Below, in pieces: positions 33,454 through 45,467 of a stretch of 64,000 bases of DNA. Position 1 is the stretch's first letter. Each line of letters starts with the position of its first letter. Under the pieces are notes generated by a model. It worked only from the letters and a program-made list of their open reading frames with translations, was not told the origin of the DNA and did no database searches. A program made the translations under genes and the position numbers. This stretch comes from Anthostomella pinea (lineage: Eukaryota > Ascomycota > Sordariomycetes > Xylariales > Xylariaceae), in contig CAUWAG010000003.1 in NCBI GenBank assembly GCA_963556695.1, forward strand, positions 2,170,001-2,234,000. Reading direction: 5' to 3'.

Positions 33454-35695
33454 TGACCCTATTCCCGGCACTGCGTCCATATCACCTTTGCGGCACAGTC
33501 CTCTGGCATACCACGACCGCATGACTCACGGCACAGCAAGGATTCCTTAGCCCCTTCAGAAGAATGACGAACTCGGAAGTTCAAGATGCTGCGGTCGTCG
33601 GAACATCCCGTTCGTTACATTACGAAGGATCTCGTATCGCTCGCGCAGCAACGACAGGGGGTCCGACATGGTCCACGTATACTCCACGAAGCGGCAACAC
33701 TTGGTATAAGATAAACTGGCTGACTAAAGTATAGATTGGTTTCTCGGCTGTGCTGTTGTGCCGTACGGCGCGAAGAAAATGGAGCAGGGACTGGAGAGCG
33801 GCGTAGCCTGCCGCCGTTCGGCCGACCAACCGACCGACCATCGGCTCACCACGGGACCCGACGGACTCCGGCCAGCCGGCGTCCGCATCAAGTCTTTCTT
33901 AAAACATTAGTGACACCACGGTTTCGCTGGCCAATCACACAACAAAATTCGCCCCGCTCAAATCGACCTTTTCCTCTGCAGTATTCCAGCCAGTGGGTGC
34001 ATTTGAACGATTTTTATATGAGACGAACCGCAATACCGCGATGCATCTTTCTACCCAACAGAATGGCTTTTTTATTCACGTCGCCGTCGCTGGAATTGAT
34101 TCAAAGTGGTGATTGTGAGCCGTGCGCACTGCTGTGGCGCTGTGGCTATCTCCCCCCAAAACTTCCGCCTAATGGCAGCAGAGCCGCTCGCGGCGTCGCC
34201 TGCCGCCAGCTGGCTACAGCTGGACCAAGAAGTCATGCTTAAGCCCACACGCGAAATGCGCGAAGCGCGTTGAGAAGCTACAAAGTAGCTGGTTTCGCTT
34301 GATCAGATTACTAACCTAGAGCTGACTATGCGGCGCCTAGGTATCCGATGAATGGACGCTTTTACAGCTTACGGACTGTGAACTTTGACTTCTGTTTTCT
34401 TACTACTATGCTTCCTGGTCGCATTTGACGGAGCGGTTTGGGAGCGCTACCTCCCGAGGTTATCCGACTTGACCACGCGAAGAGAGGGGGTTGTTTCACA
34501 ACGCGTAGGTATGAGTGTTCGCACACAACTGGCCTGGCCTATGTGACTTTGTCCTGGATGCAAGAGCGGCACGAACACGGCGTGGCGTGAGAGGCGACGC
34601 TGGCTTCAGATGCCCTTGAACCAGGGCTGACGAGGCTCTTCTTTCGCGTATTTACTCCATGCGGCCACTGCACCATGAGCTCGCTGGTTGGGGGCCTTGC
34701 CTGCAACATTCACGATTCGCTCCAGCCAACACGCACGACGATCCAAGGGTGCGCGGCCCAATGCATAAATTATGCTGGTTGAAGGCATCAGCTATCTAAG
34801 TCGGGAGCATGTAAGTAAGCTGAGTCATCGCCCCAAGTTTGAGGATGGTGGATTGAGTGATGCTGATTATGTAGGTACGCAATTAGAACCACCACGCACT
34901 AGGACGGTGATGACCAGGATCGGGGACAGCTGCCTGGCTCGCTTTGCGCTGCAGCTTACTTACCCAAGAGTATGTAGGTACCTGCATTGGGATCCCCCAT
35001 TATGTGGAAGTCCAGATGACTGTGTCCAGTACTCATGATCATTGGCAGCTTGACCAGCAGCTAACCTTGGATGTGTACGAACAACTTTTCACAACTCCGA
35101 GCAGCGTCTTGGGGTTCGCATTTATTCGCATTGTACCGCAAGATCATGGTCACGTTACCCGGGCCTCGTACCGGTCAGCGATTGCTTCGAACATGCGTCT
35201 CTGCCGTGCTGACAACAAATAATAATAAAATAATAATTGAATTTAGCAAGCTGCTGATCTCAGAGCGCGCTTACGGCGTTCTTCGCGTAGTGGTGATACG
35301 GGAATGCGCCCCTAAAGTCGCGTTCCAGAAGGGCAGGCAGCAATGGCTCAATGGGGGAAGGCAAAGGGGTGCGGGCATATATATCCTAACGTGAGCAAAA
35401 ACCAGCATCTGACATTCCCCCACTGAAAGGTGCGCGGTAAAGTAGTCGCCAGGACAAACCGACAGAGTGACTAGGCTAGATGACCTAGCCGTCCGGTTTT
35501 CCGGCAGTATATGCTGATCTTGGCGGACTGCTATTCTTTTTGTGATTCGTTCCCGAGGGGTCTGGGGTTCAAATGACACCTGTAGTCGATTCTGAATTTT
35601 TGAAATTTGATTTCCACTTTCCCTCATTTCGTTCACCCCCCAGCACACGAACACAGTGATCGCCTTTTCACCATACTTGCGCAGAGGTCAAACGC
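33454..35695. other. Intergenic, about 2.2 kb without a recognised gene
   Basis: Only short ORFs without recognisable similarity. A small inverted-repeat-rich stretch near 34250-34300 (gcgcgaagcgcg) is too short to classify. Confidence 0.45.
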
Positions 35696-37001
35696 TCATC
35701 GAACAAACAGGTCAAGCTTCATTCCCTTCATGCAACCTTGCAAATCCTGATTTTGCCGATCGGCATTCGTGCCCCATGGCCAACGCGGCCAATCCTGCCA
35801 CGCCTCGAATGTCCCCGGAAAGACTTTGGCTACGCCGTACCAGCAAGCTTCGCGGCAGCAAGACCCGCTCAGAACGAGAACATCGCCGGAGCGGACGTGG
35901 ATAGCCGCATACCGGGTGCCATTGGTGTTTGGTGATACCTCTACCTCGTTGCTTTTGGTCTCAACGGGAGGGGAAGTCGGAGGTCGCGAACTTTGCGATT
36001 TCGCTTTCGGCTTGCTACTTCCCTCGTCTTCTTCTTCCGATGAACTGAGTCCAGTGATAAAGTCGCGCTGCCAACTCTCATCGTCGTACGTCGGTAGTGG
36101 CGGCGGTGGCAGTTCTCCAGATTCGTAAGCTACAACAAAGATTCCATCACATCCCAGGGAGACGTTAACGACTTGATTCCCGTCTTTCTTGCCTTGTCCG
36201 AGCCCGTCAAACGGACCATCGGCAGAGGATACGTGCACCGTCCCGGCTTCAGGTCTGAACTGTAGAGTATACTCGAGTAGATCTCTGATCCTCGCCGGCA
36301 TGTCACCTGCTTCAGCTTGTGAGACTTGCTCCGAGTCTTTGCCTACCGTAAACCACCTCAGCTTCTGCACAAATTGCCGTATGCCGATAGGCGGAGTTGC
36401 CCCTATCTCGTGCGAGTGGGACAGCATCTGCAATCGGGAAGCTGCTGGACTGAAAAAGCTCGCCGCCGTCGCTGCTTGCTCCTCCTCGGCGTTGGTGGAC
36501 GACATAGGGTAGACGACGCTGTAGTCTGCATGCAGGTTCGTTCGATTGGCTGGGTTGGCTAGCTGATTGTGAAGTAACTCATCGATAAGTTCTGAGTGAA
36601 TCCGCGTGCCGCAAAAGAGCCTAGGGTAAATGTGTAGTCCTGGGGTGGTGTCAATTGACATGATATGCTCTCATACATTGAACAGGTTACGTGCAGCCAC
36701 AAGGCAGCTCACCTGGGAACCCTTCTACCGCTCGGATCCCATCCGCCTGAACCGAATGTGGGTGTTTACCGCTGCCGGCACAGTACACGCATCGTCCAGC
36801 AAAGTCAAAAAAAACCCCTTGAATGTCGTACCACCGGTCTTGAAATGCGCTTGCTTTCCTTAGATCGATGCATAGCGGTGACTGAATAGGTGAGGCTCGG
36901 GGATCAATGTAGTACGGCTGCTGGACCAGTACGTCTCTGCTCTTCGACTGGATCTGTTCGTAGAAGGTCTTGATATGGGACGGAGGCTCCGCGGCTGCCA
37001 T
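35696..37001 (-). CDS. AlkB/ALKBH1-like protein lacking the iron-binding residues
   Basis: Exons 36770-37001 and 35696-36639 join in phase (intron 36640-36769) to give 391 residues. The layout follows the ALKBH1/Ofd2 branch of AlkB: an N-terminal helix, then GLHIYPRLFCGTRIH, NPANRTNLHADYSVVYP, the strand VVNVSLGCDGIFVV and HVRSGDVLVLSG, with the C-terminal LDLFVR. In active members an HxD motif precedes the SLGCD strand and a His lies in the WHGVP segment. Here the first site reads SSADGPFDGLGQGKKDGNQ with no HxD and the second reads CWYGVAKV. The protein is therefore predicted not to bind Fe(II). It has an acidic, serine-rich insert (GLSSSEEEDEGSSKP). The frame is open, so it may be an expressed pseudoenzyme. 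Confidence 0.62.
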
Positions 37002-37603
37002 CTTGATGAGTCGCCCGCCGAGGACGTACTCAGAGCAGGCGGTTTGTGAATACAGCAGTCAGCAGCCTTTGAGCAAAGGGCCAGTCACCAACCGTCTCAA
37101 GAGCGCCATGAGGATGGCTCAGAGTGAGTGAGAGAGCGAGCCATCTAAAGATAAGCTAGCTGCTGTCGTGAAAGGTGGAAGTTGAAACGGCCTACCCCTG
37201 ATCAGAATGCCGACCTCGTTCCTGTCTGAGTCTCTGCCTTGCTGGCTACGCGCTCTGCAGATGTCGCCATTGCGGGGCAGTCACATGACCAGCACACTTG
37301 GCCAGTTTCACAGCTCGATGTTGTTTGGGATCCCTCCCTTTCAGCTTCATCTCACAATTCAGTCTCGATTCAATGTCTTATCCTCCGCCACACTTTTGCT
37401 TGAGATCTCGCGTCTGAGGCCGCACATCCCGTAAACCATTACAGTTCGGTGGCTTTATAAGTCCATCTGTATTCCTCGTACAATGTGATCTTGCTCATCC
37501 ACCAGACACCAGCCATGCGCTACTGATGTGCCTGCGGCTGTATCTCAACTGGACGTGGATCCGCCGCACGAGATGAGGCTGACCTTCTCGGCTCTGGCTT
37601 CAA
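37002..37603. other. Divergent intergenic region between AlkB-like and HET genes
   Basis: Presumed promoters on both sides; no other feature seen. Confidence 0.4.
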
Positions 37604-39588
37604 ATGGCTTCCTGCGACGTATGCAAGAACCTCTGGCCTGGAGACCCAGAGGAATTCCTGAAAGGCAGACATGGTTACTTCTCCTTCACTTTCGGCGAAG
37701 TCAAGCACTCCGCTCGAAAGGGTGATTGCGCTGAATGTCGGCTCCTGCACCAGGCTTTGGAGTGTCACATACTGTTGATTTCTCAGGTAGATGAAACTCT
37801 CAAAATCCATGTTGCAGTCGAAATGAGCTGTAATCCGACTTTGGAGTTTGGTGAGCAACGACGTCCAGGATGGCAGAGATTCGAGCTGTACAGGGCGCTA
37901 GACGAGAATACCGAGGGAGCCTCGTCTGCACCAACAACCATACGAGCTGCTCCGGTGGCCGCATCCCATTCAGGCTCATCACAATGTCTTGACCGTGCTG
38001 CGAGATGGCTGGCCGATTGCGGAGCGTATCATACTCCCTGTTCCGACGACACAGCACGGCCCTTGCCAACGAGAGTTATCGAGATCTCCCAAGAGGCAGA
38101 TGGTCGTCAATTGAAATTAAGGCTAGTCGATGGGCAAGCACGGACATTGCCTTACATGGCGCTGTCTTATTGCTGGGGAGCGCCGGCCCTGCATCGCGCC
38201 GCCACGACTACCACGGCGAACGTCGAGAGGCATCAATCGTCGTTAAACCTAGCAAGTCTACCAGCGACTATCAGAGATGCGATATCCCTGGCGAACAGCT
38301 TGGATTTCTCTTACGTCTGGATCGACTCTCTTTGCATCATTCAAGACGATCAAGAAGACTGGGCTCGCGAAGCTGGCATGATGAGCCAGGTATACAATAA
38401 CGCAGCGTTGACGTTAATTGCCAGTCGAGCAGCCGGGTCTTCAGATGGACTGTTTGGGCAGCAGACCTTTAGCGATACTATTGGAGAAGTGCCTTACAAA
38501 GGGACCATGGTACACGTGAGGCACGGCGTCCGACACAGGCACGGCGTCCGACACATCCGTTGGGCAGGGGACGACCGCGAGCCTATCACCAAGCGATCCT
38601 GGGCCTTACAGGAAGCTGTGTTGTCAAGGCGAGCGCTCTACTATACATCGCAAGGACTTGTATGGTCCTGCAACGAACGGCAGGACTGCGAGTCTAGAAT
38701 GAGGACTCGCCCTTGGGAACCATACGGCCCCAATGAGCTCCGCAGCCTTTGTATTAGAGAGAAGTTCGCCAGCTTGGGCCCAGACGGCGCGTACGACAAA
38801 TGGCACCACATAATCGAGGCCTACTCCGGACGCGAACTCACATTTGACAAAGACAGACTCACGGCACTCTCTGGCTTGGCCAGACAGTTCGCCGCAGCGT
38901 TGGAGGACTGCTTCGGGCTGACTGACACGTATGTTGCTGGCATGTGGCGAAGCCGTTTAGAGGCGTCCTTGCTCTGGACTGTTGAGAGATCCGGCAGCAG
39001 GCGACTCAAGGGCTGGCAGGTGCCGACCTGGAGCTGGGCCAGCGTAAAGGCACCCGCTTGGTTTGTGAGGAGTCACGGAGAGTGCATTCGAGTGCTCCAA
39101 TGCTCTATCACCCCACAAGACCCAGATTTGTACGGTCAAATTCTCTCCGCTCAGCTTACGCTGAAGGGGCGTGTGTTACACCTGATCAACATAGAAGCAG
39201 CTTAGTAAGTACATTGCCGTGCTCGCATGTATTCGTAGAACATCACTGACAGACACCTCGAGCCAGCCCTGAGTTCTCGTCTACCTGGAGGCAAAACCCA
39301 TATCTTCTCAAATTCCAGCACCTACGCCTGTGCCATTTCTTGCCCGACGTCAAGTATGATGTCGGCCATGAACCGAAGAGTGTGACAGCTCTGATCCTCG
39401 AGGTCCCAACTAGATCCGAACGTCATTGCCTCATGGTCCTGACAACAGTTGGAGAGCTTGGGAGCCCGCCGAATGCACGTCTAGGTATCGCTTTCTGCAG
39501 CCCAAGGGAAGTGTCAAAAACGGGAGATTGGCCCGCAGTCAAGGACTGGCTTGCGACAGCCATTGAAGAAGAGCTCGAAATAGTCTGA
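37604..39588 (+). CDS. HET-domain (heterokaryon incompatibility) protein
   Basis: Exons 37604-39204 and 39267-39588 give 640 residues; the intron has a CTGAC branch site before its acceptor. All three HET blocks are present: YMALSYCWGAP (about 185-194), VWIDSLCIIQDDQEDW (about 238-253) with the following MMSQVYNNAALTLIAS, and KRSWALQEAVLSRRALYY (about 330-347). The N-terminus has two Cys pairs (CDVCKNLW and CAECRLLH) typical of the fungal HET subfamily. HET proteins trigger programmed cell death on fusion of genetically different hyphae, and the domain may act as a TIR-like NADase. Frame intact, with an internal 18-bp tandem duplication. Confidence 0.92.
38519..38554 (+). repeat. In-frame 18-bp tandem duplication within the HET gene
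   Basis: Two exact copies of an 18-bp unit (aggcacggcgtccgacac) encode RHGVRH twice, between the second and third HET blocks. Confidence 0.9.
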
Positions 39589-40206
39589 TGATACTCCCTA
39601 GGGACGGTACCTCCCGATGGTCAGTCGTTAGCTGAGTCGCAGGCCAAGCCCGTCTAGCTTGCCCTGGTGAAGAAGAAGGTGGAAAGGCAGTCTCGGTCCA
39701 TCAATCACCCCTTGCCAAGCTCAAAAGACACTCATATTAACATTAATTAAGTTTGTCGGACCTTAGGCAAGCCCTATAATCCCCACCTACACCCAAGGCT
39801 AATCGCCCCTATATCGAACCGCGAATGTTCGGAGCCGTCCGCACAGCATTATCGTTGGACCATCCTAGTATCAAGAAACTAGACGTGCCTTAGTTCCGCG
39901 ACCGTTTGACGACGTTTTTATGTCCCTTATGAACCTGTGGTGGATGGAATTCATACCATTCATGGGGTTGCAAAGATGTTGGCCAGACCGCCCGATAAGA
40001 CAGGATATACTAATGGAGGGATGTTCGAGCATGATTCAAGTAACTACGATGGAACACAGGCGGGATCAGTTATGGGTCCTACATACTAGTCATATTGGCT
40101 AATGGGTTTGAGGATCTACGACGACACGAGCTTCACTGGCAAGCCAAGGTAACTTGCACCGACAAGATGTGTGGTTCAGAGGCTATTACGTTCTCTCCAC
40201 ATACGA
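39589..40206. other. Intergenic, nothing recognised
   Basis: 3' flanks of the HET gene and the acyltransferase relic; no supported gene. Confidence 0.5.
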
Positions 40207-41568
40207 TCAACCAATATGCTCCACGTATCTGTTCCACTCGGCATCCGCACTCAGCGCCTCAAAATCGACATCCGTCAAACAAGCCACGGCATCGCAGTCG
40301 CCCTCCGGCGTTTCAGGAAACAGCACCAACGTGCTCGGAAACGGAATGCTCGGCGGTCGCCGGACGAACTCGGGCGTGCCCAGCCTGCCGAAGCTAGGAA
40401 ACACGCCCGGCAGCCCGCAGATCGACGAACAGCCGATATCCACGGCCGGCTGGAACTTGCCCGCGTACGTGATGGTTGACTTGTCCGGCTCGCGCGCGAT
40501 GAACGTCGCGAAGCTGCGGGGGTGGTACAGGTTGTTGGTCTCGTTGAGGCGCTTCCGCAGATGCGACGCCACCGTCGATAAGGGCGCGGAGGTGAGCTCT
40601 TGGAACGTCAGCCAGGTGGACACGGTATGCGCTACTTCGCCCATGTAGTTAGGCGGGAGGCCAACGAGCTTGCGCCCGTCGATCTGCCGGCCGAACCGAG
40701 ACTTCGTGTCGGGCGGGAAGCGGTTCTTTCGGACGGCGATGAAATGCTTCCAGCAAAAGGCACAGACCGCATCGTCGGTAGAGATGAACGGCACGTTCTT
40801 GTCGAAGCCCTCGGGTCTTCTCGCGAGCTGCTTGAGCTGTTCCATCTTAGACGCCTTGAAGCGGAAGACGTGGTATCTTGCCGGAACAGACGGCGCAAGG
40901 GGCGCTGACGATGTGAGTGGTGGGCGAATGTGATGACTGTGGTCTAGCATTGGTTCGTGCGCCTCGAGTAGGGGCACGACGTTCCTCCTGTCCGTGTTGG
41001 CCTGCTCCAGCAGCGCGGGTGGGAAATCTTCGCCTCGCATCGCCATGGCTACCAACTTCACGAAGCCAAAGTGCCCTCCGGCATCTGCCATATTGTGCTC
41101 GATGGCAAAGTCGAGCACCACACCTCCCTGGATGAAGGTCGCCTGCAAGCGAACGACGTGCGCCGGGCTCTCGTCTGAGTCCTCGAACTTTTGCGGGAAT
41201 CCGGGAACTGGCGTCAGCAGGTTGGTATCTATCAGGCTTAACGGCCCCTTCTGCTCCCGGATCGAATAGTAGGCGGGCATGGCATTAGACGCATCTTGGA
41301 AGTCGATGGATTTCTCTTGCAGTGCGCACGCGATGGGTCGATAGATTCCAGAGTTGCCCTCTTTTTTGCCAATATAGACGACTCGTGCTCCCATCCACGG
41401 AACCTCCTGTCTGACCTTGGTCACCGCTGCTTCCAAATCGCAGATAATGTCTTCCCTGGGGACGCCTTCTGGCATGGGGAAGAAATAGAGGATGTGAGAA
41501 TAGACCTGCAGCATCGGCAACTGGCCGAGCGCATCTTGGTAACGGTCGAGGTCGAGGTGCTATTCCAT
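40207..41568 (-). pseudogene. HxxxD acyltransferase (trichothecene-3-O-acetyltransferase/transferase family), probably inactivated by an early stop
   Basis: A 437-codon open frame from 41520 to 40207 shows the acyl-CoA-dependent HxxxD acyltransferase family: the motif HNMADAGG (about residues 142-149) supplies the catalytic His and Asp. The family's second motif (usually DFGWG) is not clearly present. The conserved N-terminal segment (DLDRYQDALGQLP) lies upstream of the first available Met. Its natural ATG at 41566-41568 is followed after one codon by TAG (41560-41562). Unless translation starts internally at MPMLQ, the protein is not made in full. Such enzymes acetylate hydroxyls of fungal secondary metabolites; the P450 and NR-PKS relics next door fit that role. 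Confidence 0.65.
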
Positions 41569-42387
41569 TGCGTATATGTGGATCACTTCCGAAACCGATG
41601 TAAAGATCTGTGTCTGTCAGGAAGCAGGGTAAGTCTAGCCTCAATTCAAAAAAATCGAGATCAGTGAGCTTTTACTACACAGGCACGAAACCCGAAAGAA
41701 ACTTCTTTGACATTTACTGGGAGTTTCAGGCGGCTGTCAGAGCTCGCATAGGTGTCATACCGGCCGGGCCAAAGCACCAGGCGGACTTTCGTGCCGGGCC
41801 GGAGTAACGCTCAGGTCCGAATGCACCCCGACTAAAACTGACTGCAGCCGAATTATCGTGGTAATGAGTTACGGTGGTACAATGTCTGGAGATCTCCTTG
41901 TCTATGAGCGTCTGGTAACAGATGATGGGTGAAGGGCTGCTCAGGCGTTCTGGCCCACTGCTGAAGCACGACGACTTCTAGCAATGAACAAGGCCCTTCT
42001 TGGATAAGTCACATACTATCTCAACTGCACTATGCATTTCCGACTCTGTGTGAAACGTAGACCTTCTCTGGTGACGCAGCCGACTTTAGTTACGAGCAAG
42101 TCTTACGAGCAAGTCACAGGAGATGCGGTTCAATGGATCGCAGGGATACCGTGTCGTAGTCGTGGACTTCACTAGGTTACAGGTAGATCTCGATTTCCAT
42201 CACGAATGCACCAAGGATTTGACAGTACTATGCGGGCCTTGCCGCATTTTATTCATAGCAAATAACCAAGGAGTTAAATCTAGACGCAGCGGCGCCGCAG
42301 GCCAGACTTTACGCCTGGCGACCGTAAGTTACTGGTTCGATGCGGGTCCGAATCGAGGCGTGAAGCCTGCACCGCCTACGGAGCCAG
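41569..42387. other. Intergenic between acyltransferase and P450 relics
   Basis: Presumed promoter of the acyltransferase; no gene recognised. Confidence 0.5.
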
Positions 42388-44147
42388 TCACTCGACCTCA
42401 ATCAAGCACCGGTGCCCCCTTGGCATCACCAGAAAGTTGATATGTGGTTCCATCTCGCTCTCTGGCATGCCGTCCTTGCTCGACGGCTTAGCTGTCGGGA
42501 ATGCCCTAAAGAACAGAGCCGTGCAGAGCCGCAACTCCATACGGGCCAGGTTGAGGCCAATGCAATCTGCGTATGCTGGGTCAGTTGCATTTCCTCAGTG
42601 GTGTGGGAGGAGTCTCAGCTCACTTCGAGGCCCAATGCCGAAAGGCATGAATGCGTTCTTCGCCTTGTCGGTTGGGGTCTCCCAGCGAGAGGGGTCAAAC
42701 CTTCGAAGATATGTCAGCATGATGCTCGCATGTGCTTTGGGAACCGTCCGGTGCATACTTCTCGGGATCTGGGAAAGCCTCTTCGTTTCGATGCATGCTG
42801 TAGTTCTGGGTTGAGAATGATGCGCCGCCTGGGAGGTGGAAGCCGGCTAACTTGCCTGCTTCGGGCGGAATGACTCGCGGCAGGGCACCCTGAGATGCCC
42901 CATACAGACGGAACGTCTCTTCGAGCTCCAGATTCAGATAAGGTAGCTCTCGGACATGACGGTGAGTGAAGTCCTCGGGGAGTGTTTGCAGTTCTCGGAT
43001 CAATTTGTCGTGGACCTCTTTGTCTCGCGACACCGCGTAGATGAGGTAGGTGAGCGTTACTGCCGTGGTATCCGTGCCAGCCGTGATGTACTATTGGGAT
43101 TCAACCGTCATGTCCTGCGGCGAGAGCTCTGTCTTCAAAGCACCGCTCTTGACCAAGCTGGAGAACAGGGTCCTTTGTGCGCCTCCAGGGTTGTTCTCGA
43201 CCAATTTCATGTACGCTGCGGTTTGGTTGGCCCCGTACGACACTATACGATGCCGCGTATGAGCCACGTTGTTGAAGAACTTGAAGAGCGGCACGTATCC
43301 AGCGAGCCATATCAGCCAGGGGAATGCTCCACGCAGCGGAAGCAGGGCGCCCATTTCCGCGATGTCTTCAGCGTACTGGTTTTTCTGGTGCGGTGGCCGG
43401 TTAGCAAGCTTCGCGGACTCAAGCAGGACAGGGCATTCACCTTTCCGATCTCAAGCATGTGGAATGACTCGCCGAAACACAGTTCGCTGATGACGCCCAT
43501 GGCGAAGAGTGTCCACCAATGCAATATGTCAGTGCACTGCTTCGTTTCGAGCTCCTTTGCCATCTTAGAAATGGTCAACCGGCTCCCCCCATAACAGCCG
43601 GTTCCAGGTTACCCAACAGCGAAGCATGGTCCCAGAATGCGGCGACGGCCAGCATGGAATATGGGGTCCAGTGCAGAGAAGACACTGCGTACATTCGCGC
43701 CCACGTAGAAATTGGGGTCTTTCAGATAGCCAAACCTCGCCTTGTGGATATCTCGAGCGCCTGCGACGTCACTGACATCGACACTGTTTGGCCCTACTCG
43801 AAAGACGGGGCCTGGTGCCGACTTAGTAACTAGGTCGCAGACTTGAATGCGTGGCACTTACCGTACTGCTCATGAAGCGAGTGCATATATCGAGCCTTGG
43901 AGCCGTTGAGCAACCTGAGCCTCACGTGCAGGTCTGTCCACCTGGATAGAAGAGGCCCAGGAACGGAAGACAAGGGGTTTGCGAAAGCGGTGTAAAGAGT
44001 CCACTGGAGGCCGGAATTGTTAGCAGCGCGCCCCCCTATCCAACGCAATCTACTTGCCAATGCGTATAGGCCACCAATACTCCAGAACAGGTTGAAGCCA
44101 GAAAATTTTGGCAGTATGCCGCCGACTGGATCGTCGAATAGAGCCAT
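42388..44147 (-). pseudogene. Cytochrome P450 gene, broken by frameshifts and a stop
   Basis: Begins at 44147 with an N-terminal membrane segment and runs to a stop at 42388-42390. Exon 1 (43862-44147) splices through intron 43812-43861 into EQYGPVFRVGPNSVDVSD. All P450 marks are there: I-helix AGTDTT, ExxR in LELEETFRLYG, FDPSRW, and the heme loop FGIGPRNCIG after two 3' introns that splice cleanly. Breaks: frameshifts near 43610 and 43580, a one-base phase loss at the splice near 43385, and an in-frame TAG at 43091-43093 just before the I-helix. Three independent lesions make sequencing error unlikely. The enzyme would have hydroxylated or oxidised the polyketide of the neighbouring NR-PKS. 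Confidence 0.75.
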
Positions 44148-44672
44148 CTTGATTGAGTCAGCAACCGTGACGAAGGTCTAAACACTAGGGTCTGTTGGAG
44201 TGTTGATTGCCGTCTTCTTTCGTTAATTGAATAGCATCTCTGATCATGTGAGGAATGGCCAAATAGTAAGATCTCATGATTTGTCACTTGCGTTGCTGCG
44301 TATGGCTGTGAGGGTCCTGGAGGTGATGTGGTTGTAGTGCTGACCAATATCGCGGAGTTACTCCCGGACTTCAGAACAGGGTCCCGCACAACCTCGGAGC
44401 GCTCTGGAAGGCACTTACCAGAGAAATCCCGATAATGGTCGCGGGACTTACTCAGGTGTATGACTAGAAGCTCATGCAAGGGTCTCACCTCATGTATGAA
44501 AGTCCCCTCAGCCTTACTACGAGTTGCGCCGGTCCTGTACGCGAAACGTGGTCGGGACGGGACAGCTTTGGTGTATGGGAGTAGAGACACCACGTGGGGG
44601 ATGGTGTAAAAATAGAAGTGCTGCCTGTAACCATATTGCTCTGATCTGGCCTATGAGCAGGGTCAGTCACCT
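44148..44672. other. Intergenic left of the truncated LINE
   Basis: Presumed promoter of the P450. No sign of the missing ketosynthase or acyltransferase domains of the PKS. Confidence 0.5.
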
Positions 44673-45467
44673 GTTTTGTTTGTTTGTTTTGTATTTAACG
44701 TGGGGGGTAGCTCCTCAGTAGTGCAAACCACGCCTCCCAGAGCCTTTGTATCGCAGGGTTGTGGAGGTCTCAAGATAATAAGTACAGTCAGTCCCGCTCA
44801 CGGGCCCACCCCCGTTGTTGCGGCGGTATGACCTTGGGTCATCCATCTGGTCCTCCAAGAACAGCTATCTATCGAGGGCAGATTGATGAAAAGAATTTGC
44901 TCTTTTCCACGAATTTTGCCCATTCTGTGCTCCTCTCCCCTGAGTATTATAAACAAGTTGTCCTAGGCGAGTACCTGGACAGCAACCGATTTTTTCCCAG
45001 CCTCTTACAAAAGAAAATATGTTGTGATGTTTTCTTTTCACCACAGTTGCAGTGATCATTCGAGTCTGTATGCCCAAAGCGTTCATAGTATCTGGCAAAG
45101 TCGCCATGTCCAGATCTGGCCGCTAGAAGTCTGTATAAAGTACTCCTCTTAAAAGATATAAGGTCTTTTTCAGTTACTATATGTGAGTATACTTCTTGAT
45201 ACCTAGGTTCTGATTGGTCTTTTCACCATTGATTGAACTCTTTCTTGCCCTTTCTTTTGAGATCTCTCTTGACCCACGAGATTGTGGGAAGGTTTGTCGT
45301 GTCTGATTCTAGCATGGCATCCTCTTTTGCTAGTGTGTTGGCAGCTTCGTTACCATCAATATCTCTGTGTCCAGGAATCCACTTGACGGTCACTCCAGGA
45401 GTGTGTGCCGTGGCAAGTTCTTGGAATCGTAGAAAATTGTTCTGTGATGTCTCGGGTGGAGTCCCAT
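44673..45467 (-). mobile_element. 5'-truncated copy of the Tad1-like LINE
   Basis: About 795 bp, closely matching 47177-47969, the 3' end of the full-length element. It includes the (CAAA)n-type tail and the RNase H/CCHC 3' part of ORF2. The match stops abruptly at gtcccat (45467), where PKS sequence begins. No convincing target-site duplication flanks it. Confidence 0.85.

Noticed and set aside
35696..37001. Reading the missing iron ligands of the AlkB-like protein as a pair of compensating frameshifts
   Set aside because: The other two frames across the HxD region contain no recognisable AlkB motif, so substitution or replacement is the simpler explanation.
42290..42380. GGTTCGA-like T-arm suggestive of a tRNA
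   Set aside because: No matching acceptor, anticodon or D-arm could be paired around it.
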